This document shows, piece after piece, positions 6,555 to 14,100 of a stretch of 15,552 nucleotides of DNA; the stretch's first letter is position 1; each line of letters starts with the position of its first letter. The notes beneath the pieces were generated by a model. That model saw only the letters and a program-made list of their open reading frames with translations. It was not told where the DNA came from and searched no databases. Both the position numbers and the translations under genes were made by a program. Source of the DNA: CAZWSC01 sp964636385 (GTDB lineage Bacteria; Eisenbacteria; RBG-16-71-46; CAIMUX01); assembly GCA_964636385.1 (NCBI GenBank), contig CAZWSC010000016.1, positions 1-15,552 of the forward strand, read 5' to 3'.

Positions 6555-8662
6555 CGTCGCCGGCAGTTGCGGAGGCTGCTGCCGGAGCCGCGGAACACGC
6601 CTCCGGGGCCGTGGAGCTGTTCTCGGTTCTGCCCGCGGTGGCTGTGCTCCTTCCCGCCATCGGCGCGCTCCTGGTCCGTCTGGTCGGGGACCGCAGCGAG
6701 AGACTGCGCAACACCGTCGCCGTCGCCTTCTCCTCGGCCGCTTTCGCGGCAGTGGCGGCGATGTTCCCAAGGGTCATGCTTGAGGGCCATACCCTGTCCG
6801 TGGGCCTTCCCGTCATCCTGGGAGTCTTCAGGCTTAGCGCCGATGCCATGTCGTTGCTGTTCGCCCTGGTCGCATCCTTCATGTGGATGCTCGCCACCAT
6901 ATACTCCTGCGGATACATACAGCACGAGCAGCGACGCACCCGCTATCACACTTTCGCGCTCCTGACCGGGGCCGCAGCACTCGGGGTGTTCCTGGCGGGC
7001 GACTTTTTCTCCCTCTTCGTCTTCTTCGAACTCATGGGGATGCTGGCCTATCTCCTGGTCATACACACACAGACCGATGAGGCCCGTTTCGCCGGAACCC
7101 GGTACATCTTCATGACCGTGTACGGGGGCCTGAGTCTCCTGATGGGGGTCTTCCTTCTGCTCTCGTGCACCGGCGGCACAGGGTTTTCCGCGGCTGCTGA
7201 CAGTGAATACCTGACCACCGGCATCTGCTTTGTGGTCGCGGGTTTCATGATAGCAGGCTTTGGTGTGAAGGCGGGCATGGTGCCGCTGCATGTCTGGCTT
7301 CCGCTCGCCCACCCGGCCGCTCCATCGCCGGCCAGCGCGCTCCTCTCCGGAGTCATGCTGAAGGCCGGAGCGTATGGGATGTTGCGGGTAGTGGGGAGCT
7401 TTCACGCCCAGCGTTACCAGGAAGCCGCCGGGACCCAGGCCGGGGACAGAATCGCACAGACGCTCGGACAGACACCGGTCTTCATCCAGCAGATGAGCGC
7501 GCTTGGTGCGATACTGATCATCTTCGCCGTGCTCACCATGCTTGTCGGAATGGTCCTCGCGATCGTTCAGAGCAACGCGAAGAGGCTTCTCGCCTATTCA
7601 AGCATCAGCCAGATGGGGTTCGTCATACTGGGCATAGGCATCGGCGCTTACATGGGGTCCGCAGGCTCGACGGGGCTTGCGGGCAGCCTCTACCACATCA
7701 TCAACCACGCCCTGTTCAAGTCACTCCTCTTCCTGGGAATAGGGGCGGTCTACTATCGCATCCACCACCTGGACCTGGACAGGATGGGGGGGCTCTGGAG
7801 GAAGATGCCCCTGACGGCCATCTTCACCTGCGTGGCGGGGCTTGGGATCATGGGGATCACGCTCTTCAACGGTTACTGCTCGAAGACCCTGCTGCATCAC
7901 GCCGTGGTCAAGACTTCCAGCCTTGCAGGGAGTTGGTCGTACGTGCTGGATGGGTTCTTCATCGTTACGGCAGGCGGAACGGTCTGCTACATCACCAGAC
8001 TGCTGTACATGGTCTTCTTCGGCAGGCACCGCGGAGACGACAGGGAGGCCTTCAACAGGCTGAAGGATGCGCCGGCTTCCATGCTGGTTGGGATGGCTGT
8101 TCCGGCCGCTGCTGTTCTGCTCTTCGGCATCTTCCCGATCACCGTACTGCGAGTCTTCATCGTGCCCGTGCTTCGGGGATTCGCCCATCTGGACCCATAC
8201 GGGATCGCATACCTGCTGAAGGAGGAGTTCTTCCTCCTGAAGGAGATGAAGGGGATGCTCCCGCCCCTCGCAATCGGGCTGTCCTTCTTCTTCGCCGCAA
8301 GACGCTGGGGGTTGTTCCGGCTTCGTCTGCCCAACCCCTGCTGCATAGACTACTACTACTGCAGGGCGGAGACCGGACTCCTGAAGCTCTGCTGCTCCGG
8401 GACAAGCCGCTGCTCGACCGTGGGCACCGTTACGTACAAGCACATAGTCCTGTCAGTGGTCAGGCACATTGTGTGCATACCCGCTTGCTTCCACGGAGTT
8501 GCGGCACGGACCCGCGCATCTCTGCGGCGGCTGGCTGCGGCTGCATGGGCAACCCTCTCCGGGACCGCCCCGGCCGTTGCTGCGCGGCGATTTGTTGAGG
8601 ACATCGCATTCGGCGTGATCGCGATCGCCCTGATCATCGGCCTGCTCGCCCTCGCCCTGTAG
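6551..8662 (+). CDS. Large MrpA-N / NuoL-type ion-translocating subunit, third copy, with Cys-rich C-terminal extension
   Basis: 703 aa, ATG start in an ATGA overlap. The core (about 25-540) is NuoL/M/N family with E160 (VFFELMGMLAY), K240 (FGVKAGMVPLHVWLPLAHP), K271 (GVMLKAGAYG) and K445 (GYCSKTLLHH). It is about 200 residues longer than the two preceding copies. Residues 570-585 look like a further helix, 586-680 are polar to amphipathic, and 683-703 are a last hydrophobic helix. This layout recalls the lateral helix and terminal anchor of NuoL, so this may be the NuoL/MrpA-N equivalent. The extension has eight cysteines between 597 and 646 (C597, C598, C604, C614, C615, C621, C642, C646), which is odd for this family. 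It is the last gene of the operon and converges on fdhD with a 22-nt gap. Confidence 0.9.
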   Translation: MTSPAVAEAAAGAAEHASGAVELFSVLPAVAVLLPAIGALLVRLVGDRSERLRNTVAVAFSSAAFAAVAAMFPRVMLEGHTLSVGLPVILGVFRLSADAMSLLFALVASFMWMLATIYSCGYIQHEQRRTRYHTFALLTGAAALGVFLAGDFFSLFVFFELMGMLAYLLVIHTQTDEARFAGTRYIFMTVYGGLSLLMGVFLLLSCTGGTGFSAAADSEYLTTGICFVVAGFMIAGFGVKAGMVPLHVWLPLAHPAAPSPASALLSGVMLKAGAYGMLRVVGSFHAQRYQEAAGTQAGDRIAQTLGQTPVFIQQMSALGAILIIFAVLTMLVGMVLAIVQSNAKRLLAYSSISQMGFVILGIGIGAYMGSAGSTGLAGSLYHIINHALFKSLLFLGIGAVYYRIHHLDLDRMGGLWRKMPLTAIFTCVAGLGIMGITLFNGYCSKTLLHHAVVKTSSLAGSWSYVLDGFFIVTAGGTVCYITRLLYMVFFGRHRGDDREAFNRLKDAPASMLVGMAVPAAAVLLFGIFPITVLRVFIVPVLRGFAHLDPYGIAYLLKEEFFLLKEMKGMLPPLAIGLSFFFAARRWGLFRLRLPNPCCIDYYYCRAETGLLKLCCSGTSRCSTVGTVTYKHIVLSVVRHIVCIPACFHGVAARTRASLRRLAAAAWATLSGTAPAVAARRFVEDIAFGVIAIALIIGLLALAL

Positions 8663-8684
8663 CGGCCCTGGGGGCGACCGCGGC

Positions 8685-10088
8685 CTACCCCGAAATCCTC
8701 CCGGGGTGCGTGTAGACCGTGGCGCGCTCGCCGCGCACGAAACAGCACAGAGTCAGGTTACAGCGTTCCGCGGCATCCAGGGCCAGAGAGGTCGGTGCTG
8801 ATACCGCAGCCACGACCTCCAGGCCGGCGCGCAGGCACTTGACGACGAGCTCCAGGCTCACCCTTCCCGACAGCGCAACACCGCACCCGGACATCGGCAT
8901 GTCCCGAAGCACGCACATGCCGATCACCTTGTCGAGGGCGTTGTGGCGGCCGATGTCCTCCGCGAATGCCAGCAGTCCGCCGTTGGAGTCGAAGATCCCG
9001 GCCGCGTGTGTGCCCCCCGTGTGGGGAAAGACGACCTGCCGTTCCCTCATCGCCTCCGACGCGCTCCTGAGCACAGACGGAGACAGGCGCATGCGGCTCT
9101 CAAGTACGGGAAGGCCCGCCAGAAGGCTCTCCATGTCATTCCCGCCGCACAGGCCGCACGAAGAGGTGACGACCATGTTCCGCGACCTGCCCGCCATGAC
9201 GCCGGGGTCGGCGATCCGCACCCGGATGACAGCCGGGTCGTCCGGACACTCGTGCAGGAGTTTGATGTCGTTTCGCGAGCTGATCATGCCCTGGGTGAAG
9301 AGAAAGCCGGCCGCCAGCGCCCGGGTATCGCCAGGCAGACAGAGGAGTGTATAAGCTCCCATGTCCATGACATCGAGTGTCAGGGCAGCTTCCTCGACGA
9401 CCATGCCCGGGGCCTCCACTGCCTTTCCCCCGTCTGTTGTTGAGAGGAGAAGCGGAGCCACTCCGCGGATGGTGCCGGGCGGTGGCTGGGCTGCAGGCCG
9501 CGGCAGGGCATCAGGGGGCATGTGACCATCACCGGTCATCCTCGCGCCTTTCGGGACCGGCTGCGGCAGGCGACCCCCGGGCGTTTCCGCCTGCCGTCTT
9601 CGGCTCAGATAACGGCGCTGTTCGTCGAACACGGCACAGACTGCATCCACCGTCTCGGGCAGCTGGACACATCTCATCACGGCCCTGCGCCACCCGCGGA
9701 TCTCATCGCCCGAAGCCGCCTCCGGGTCCGCACCCGGAATCGCCAGCACACACACATCCGCTTCTGCCCGCATTTCGTCTGCATCCGGCCGCACCAGTTC
9801 TTCACCTGTTGCCTCCCCGATGTAAATCCTGATGTCTGCCTCGTCGCGCATCTCCGCGCGGTTCGACTCGACCACCCAGTGATGTACATCCGGGTGCTCC
9901 GCCTGGAATGCGCGAAAGGCACGGATGTCCGTGAAGTAGTTGCCGGGCTTGCCGGGTTTCGGTGGATTGTGCCCGATCTTGGCGCGCATCGCATCGGGGA
10001 GAACAGCTGCCAGTTCCGTGCAGACCTGCGTCTTCCCGACCCCCCGGCAGGCGCCGCTGACAACCCAGAGCGTCACTAGCCCGGACAA
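8685..10088 (-). CDS. fdhD: P-loop NTPase (MobB-like) fused to FdhD
   Basis: 467 aa in one uninterrupted frame. Residues 6-160 form a P-loop NTPase: Walker A GACRGVGKT (12-20), then KIGHNPPKPGKPGNYFTD (37-54) and HHWVVESNRAE (69-79). It resembles MobB-type GTPases of molybdopterin dinucleotide synthesis, but the match is from memory and moderate. A proline-rich linker (about 165-225) leads to a complete FdhD (about 228-467): the sulfur-carrying SSCGLCG (C311, C314), HAAGIFDSNGGLLAFAEDIG with RHNALDKVIG after it, and ALSGRVSLELVVKCLRAG. FdhD passes sulfur from a cysteine desulfurase to the Mo/W cofactor of formate dehydrogenase. The TTG start at 10088 and its GAGG (10098-10101) lie inside the inserted repeat; the older start was probably GTG at 10076, which would remove four residues. 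Independent translation of the FdhD half from M184 is possible but not shown. Confidence 0.9.
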   Translation of the reverse strand: MSGLVTLWVVSGACRGVGKTQVCTELAAVLPDAMRAKIGHNPPKPGKPGNYFTDIRAFRAFQAEHPDVHHWVVESNRAEMRDEADIRIYIGEATGEELVRPDADEMRAEADVCVLAIPGADPEAASGDEIRGWRRAVMRCVQLPETVDAVCAVFDEQRRYLSRRRQAETPGGRLPQPVPKGARMTGDGHMPPDALPRPAAQPPPGTIRGVAPLLLSTTDGGKAVEAPGMVVEEAALTLDVMDMGAYTLLCLPGDTRALAAGFLFTQGMISSRNDIKLLHECPDDPAVIRVRIADPGVMAGRSRNMVVTSSCGLCGGNDMESLLAGLPVLESRMRLSPSVLRSASEAMRERQVVFPHTGGTHAAGIFDSNGGLLAFAEDIGRHNALDKVIGMCVLRDMPMSGCGVALSGRVSLELVVKCLRAGLEVVAAVSAPTSLALDAAERCNLTLCCFVRGERATVYTHPGRISG

Positions 10089-10094
10089 TTCACG
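10076..10094 (+). repeat. Left terminal inverted repeat of the 184-bp element
   Basis: CTAGCCCGGACAATTCACG; it matches the reverse complement of 10241-10259 at 17 of 19 positions. The TTG now read as the fdhD start lies inside it (10086-10088, minus strand). Confidence 0.85.
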
Positions 10095-10240
10095 GATCCT
10101 CTACTGCGACACCGGAAATGCGCGCGAATACTGCGTTGCGCTTGCTCTCGCTCCTCGACATACTGCAGTGAGTATGCCTGCGTCGCGAGAGCTGCGCGCG
10201 CCTTGTCTCCCGAGCCTTTCCGGCGTCTCGTTACGAGTTT

Positions 10241-10259
10241 CATGAATGGTCCGGGCTAG
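10241..10259 (-). repeat. Right terminal inverted repeat of the 184-bp element
   Basis: Read on the minus strand as CTAGCCCGGACCATTCATG. Its terminal CTAG holds the TAG stop codon (10256-10258) of the small gene to its right. Confidence 0.85.
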
Positions 10260-10540
10260 AAGCAGCCGAGGCAGCAGGCCTTGATCCTGATGTCGAGGGC
10301 GTTCACGAGCCGGCCGACCTGGTTGACGGAGAGCCCGTGCCTTCCGGCCATTGCCCACGCGGTGGAGCACTCTATCCAGCCCCCGGCCTCCAGCAGATCC
10401 ACCGTGCTCTCCGTCCTCTCCGGCGACTCCCTGATACGGAGCCTCCCTTCGGTTGGAGACAGCTCCACCCCGGCCCCGCTCTCCTTCTTCCAGGCCGAGA
10501 CCTTCTCCATCAACGTATCAGGAACGCATATCGTCGTCAT
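10256..10540 (-). CDS. Small conserved-type protein with C-terminal HTH-like segment ending in CCLGCF
   Basis: 94 aa from an ATG at 10540, overlapping the end of mobA by 23 nt. I do not have a firm family name. The N-terminal half (MTTICVPDTLMEKVSAW...) is short and charged. The C-terminal third (AMAGRHGLSVNQVGRLVNALDIRIKACCLGCF) looks like a helix-turn-helix: an alanine-rich helix, G-L-S-V-x-x-V-G and a second helix. It then ends in a Cys-rich tail (C89, C90, C93). From memory, small proteins with this IKI..C.LGCF ending are found next to mobA and formate dehydrogenase genes in anaerobes, so a role in molybdopterin metabolism or its regulation is plausible but inferred. Its stop TAG is part of the CTAG at the edge of the inserted element; the reconstructed empty site gives the same stop, so the protein was probably not shortened. 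Confidence 0.72.
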   Translation of the reverse strand: MTTICVPDTLMEKVSAWKKESGAGVELSPTEGRLRIRESPERTESTVDLLEAGGWIECSTAWAMAGRHGLSVNQVGRLVNALDIRIKACCLGCF

Positions 10541-11186
10541 GGCACTCCATCCTCTGCCTCCAGACCCGCAGGTCCCCGGGCGTATTAAGGTTCAGGAAAA
10601 CCGAATCGTCGTCGAACTCCACCGTCACCGCGCCCAGGGATCGCCAGACATGACGAAGGCGCCTCTCCCCGCGGTCGAGGCAGCCCGCAATGGCCGGCAG
10701 CATGGAGCAGTGGACGGCGCAGCAGACCGGATGCTGCGTCATGCCTCCGCTCCCGGCTGTGCCGGCCCTGCTGTCCCCGGGTTCTCCGCTCCGGACCCCG
10801 GCCACCTTGATCCCCCCGGGCTCCAGCTCCATGGAGCGCCGCAGGCGCGCTATCTCCCCCCGGCCGATTGCGGGCGTATCACAGGGGAGGAAGACAACCG
10901 CATCGGCCAGCCGACGGTTCACGGCATATGACAGAGCCGCCTCGATACCGCCAAGCGGGCCCTGTCCGCGGCGGAGATCCTGTACAACCGGCCCGGCGAA
11001 TCGGGCGTAGGGACCTGGATCATTCGCCAGAAGCAGGACAGGATCCAGGTCCGCATGAGCCATCTCGGTCAGCAGATAATCGAGGATCGTCTGGCCGGGC
11101 GTCCGTTCGAGAAGGCCCTTGGGAAGGCCCTGCATGCGTCCGGCCGTTCCGCCGGTGAGTATGCTGCCGATCATCCTGAGTGTCAT
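10518..11186 (-). CDS. mobA: MobA-like molybdenum cofactor nucleotidyltransferase
   Basis: 222 aa from an ATG at 11186, in the usual 190-220 aa range. Motifs of the MobA-like NTP transferase family are in order: the nucleotide loop LTGGTAGRM with K23 (10-23), RRGQGPLGGIEAAL (72-85), the metal-binding LPCDTPAI (100-107, D103), and NLNTPGDL (199-206) near the C-terminus. MobA joins GMP (or a relative joins CMP) to molybdopterin to make the dinucleotide cofactor used by formate dehydrogenases and other DMSO-reductase-family enzymes. A Gly/Ser insert near 136-148 is unusual and probably a loop. The start lies 9 nt after the stop of the upstream ATP-grasp gene, and the end overlaps the small gene, so cotranscription with both is likely. 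Confidence 0.87.
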   Translation of the reverse strand: MTLRMIGSILTGGTAGRMQGLPKGLLERTPGQTILDYLLTEMAHADLDPVLLLANDPGPYARFAGPVVQDLRRGQGPLGGIEAALSYAVNRRLADAVVFLPCDTPAIGRGEIARLRRSMELEPGGIKVAGVRSGEPGDSRAGTAGSGGMTQHPVCCAVHCSMLPAIAGCLDRGERRLRHVWRSLGAVTVEFDDDSVFLNLNTPGDLRVWRQRMECHDDDMRS

Positions 11187-11195
11187 CCAGGGTCC

Positions 11196-14100
11196 CTACC
11201 TCGCCGCCTTCCCCATAGGCACCTCGCGCGCCGCGTCGGTGATGGCATCGATCTTGGCAGCCAGGCCGCTCCTGTTCCTGATCTCCTCATCCGTGATGTA
11301 GTGCACGTCCAGCAGTCCCCCGCTCCTGTGGCCGGTGCGCAGGAAGTTCACTTCGTCGAGGCAGAGGCTCCAGCCCTCGAGCCAGAGCTTGAGATCACGC
11401 ATCTGCTGCTCATTGCCCGTAACGTGGAGCATGATGTCGACATCGCTATCGGGATCAGCGGTCGCATTCTTGGTGCTCCCTATCAGGTAGAATGCCTTGA
11501 CGCCGAATCGCCCCCCTTCCAGCCCGGCCGCGAGCTGCTCCGCGAAGCGCATGCGCCACTTCCAGTGGTTCTCGCTCTTCATGTCTTCGGAGCAGTGATC
11601 GGGCAGGATGTCGTCGGACTCCGGCTCCTGCGACATCAGCACTCCCACGGCCCTGTCCTGGTCAGCGTTCATCAGGATCCTCAGAACCCTGCCGCCCGTT
11701 TCGGCGGACACATCTATCACCCGAACGACATCGCTTATGCTCTCGAACTCCGGCAGCAGCCTGGGAAGTATGCTCTCCGACTTGAGAAGGAACTCCTCGT
11801 TGAAGAGAATCCCCTCGTCGTCCGGATACAGCGGCAGGTACCTGATGGACGATTCGACCAGGTCCTGGAAGAAATGCGTTCCGAAGGAGAGATCGGGAAC
11901 GTAGCCTCCCTTCTTCCGCGCAATCTCGATCAACACCGCCGTGTTGTTGATATCCGAGTAGGTGACGTTGACGCCCAGCTTGATGTCGCCGCGACTGCCC
12001 CATCGCCCCGGCCCCATCAGAATGAAGCGGCGTTTCGGCAGGATGTTGTTCAGTCTGCTCACCGCCTGCCCGACGGCCTTGAGATCCGACAGTTTGGCCA
12101 GGGCCGTGTACCTGAATGGATCCACATACACGATGTGCGTGATGCCGGCCACCTTGCCATTGGAGACGTACCGGTTCGCCGTGAATACGACGCAATCCTC
12201 ATGCAGATCCTTCGGAATCTGCGATGGCTGGCTTGCGCCTCCCGAACTCTGCGGCCGACACTGCAGAAGATAGAAGTCCTTCCCGTCGGAAGCGAACTCT
12301 ATGTCCACCGGCGTGTCGAAGATGTGCTCCAGCGTGGCGAGCATCCGCTTCATGGTGTCCATGAAGGGGGTGTTCCGGACCAACCCTTCGAATGTGACCA
12401 CCAGGTCGTCGTTCTGATAGTCCGTACCGAATGAAGGCGGCTTGATCTGGTCATCGCCGTAGACGGAGAACACCTTGTCCGCCATCGGATAGTCGTCCCC
12501 GATCTCCTTCAGGAGATCCCGTATCTCGAGCGTTTCGAAGCTGCCTGTTCTGGTGTTGATGACATCAATGAACCTGGGGCTGTAGCGCATGACCTCATCG
12601 GGGGTCGCATTCACCCTCAAGCCGGGCTGCCCGGGAGCCAGGAGGACCGGGTAGTCGTCCTTGAGCCGGTCGACCGCCCGCGTGCCGAGTCCCGGCACAA
12701 GGCGCAGAAGCCCATCCTTCTTTGCGATTCGTGCGGACCAGCGGAACTCGTTGTGGCTGAAGGCAACACCCGCGAAGGCGGGAAGGAAGTAGTCGCCCAC
12801 ATGGCGCCCCACCACCTCCTGTATCATGATCCCCATCTCCTCGTAGACGTCGATCAGGTTCCGTTCGATGCGGTACTCTATGGGATCCGGACCGAACGTG
12901 GATGCATACACCTCGGCAACCGCATCGAGGAGGGCAGCCATCCTTTCGCGCTTCGTACCCACATTCGCCAGGAAGAGGCTCTTGTACTTGCCCGAGAAGG
13001 CAGCTCCGTACTGGTCCTCCAGAAGGCTGGAGCTGCGCACGATGATCGGGCTGCCTTCCAGGTCGTCGAGCACTACGGAAAGCCCCTCCACGATCTCGAT
13101 CGGGAAGCGCGAGTTCTTGAAGACCTGGACGATGTGCGGATATTCCTGCCTGACCTGCTCGAGGTCGACATATTTCTGGTTGTACACGTCGTCCAGGCTG
13201 TTGAAGCGGATGAACTCCAGCACGCTGTCGGAGGCTAAGTACCATGTCTTGGGCACCCTGACCTCCGCGAAGCTCCCCTTCTCGTCCTTAACCTCCCTCA
13301 GTATCGCCATGGCCATGAAAAGCCCGGCGCTCTTCCCTCCCAGCTTCCCGTGACTCCGGCTTGTGGAGACGACGCGTTCCACCAGGGCGAAGAAATCCTC
13401 CAGCTTGACATACCTCTTCGCCATGTTGACGAACTCGGACCGCTCCGTGAAGAACCGCTGGATCATCGACACGAGGAGACCCTTGCGCGTGGATTCCGGA
13501 AATTCGACGGTGTCCGGGCCGAGACGGTGGTAGCGGCTGATCGCGGTCTTCATGTCCGCGACCGGGGCGTTGCGGCTTTCGATTGCGTTTACGAGAAAAC
13601 TGGCCTTGTCCTCCTTGATCCACTTGTGTATGCAGGCTATGACCTCACCCTCGGAGAGGTGCTTCTCCGCGATGCCGAAGGTCTCGTCGGGGCTGAGCAC
13701 TATCTCGTCCGGAGCCCGACGGCCCAGGGGAACGTTCTCCTCTCCCGTGCCTGTGCGCACCGCACCCGCCTCCGGAAGTGCCCGCCGGAGCAACTCGATC
13801 GCCTCCTCATATCCCTTCCAGGCGAGGTGGTTGGCCATCTTGCGGGTGATGCGCTGCAGGAGATCGCGGTCGGTCCTCTTCAGAAGATCCACGATCACCG
13901 CCCACTGACGGGATGCTCCCGCCGCCAGTGTCCTGCGGGCGGATTCCATCTGTTGCCGCGTCTCCCGGAGCTGCCGGTTCACCAGGAAGTGGCCCAGCCG
14001 GTCGGCGATAGTGTGGATGAGCTTGTTCTCCGACTCGAGGAAGGGGACTTCGCCCTCTGCTGGGTTCGGCGCCCCGTCCCTGGGGATGAAGTGAACCTCC

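Larger units (their letters stand above)
10076..10259. mobile_element. 184-bp near-palindromic MITE-like element with CTAG ends
   Basis: The two ends are inverted copies: CTAGCCCGGACAATTCACG on the left, and on the right, read on the minus strand, CTAGCCCGGACCATTCATG (17 of 19 identical). Symmetry continues inward: ACACCGGAAA pairs with ACGCCGGAAA at the same offset, then GCGCGC tracts, GCTCTCGC/GCGAGAGC, and CATACT/AGTATG around the centre GCAGTG. The whole could fold into one long imperfect hairpin. No reading frame in it resembles a transposase, so it would be non-autonomous. CTAG (or the TA within it) at both ends fits a target-site duplication. Removing the element with one such copy joins the neighbours as TTCTAGTGACG, where the TAG stop of the small gene overlaps the GTG of the fdhD fusion by one base. 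It occupies the only large gap between these genes. Confidence 0.82.

Noticed and set aside
6377..7405. Minus-strand frame of 342 codons under the second and third antiporter genes
   Set aside because: His, Glu and Gly-rich low-complexity composition typical of the reverse of hydrophobic coding sequence; it crosses a gene junction.
8663..8684. Possible terminator in the 22-nt gap between the convergent mrp operon and fdhD
   Set aside because: Only a 4-bp GCGG/CCGC pairing is available and there is no T-tract on either side.
10101..10370. Open frame reading through the palindromic element
   Set aside because: It spans an element boundary and part of the small gene in another frame, with no motif; a chance frame in a repeat.
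11055..12434. Long plus-strand open frame (459 codons) opposite the ATP-grasp gene
   Set aside because: It is antisense to a gene with clear domains; the frame is open because of GC-rich codon bias, and it shows no recognisable motif.
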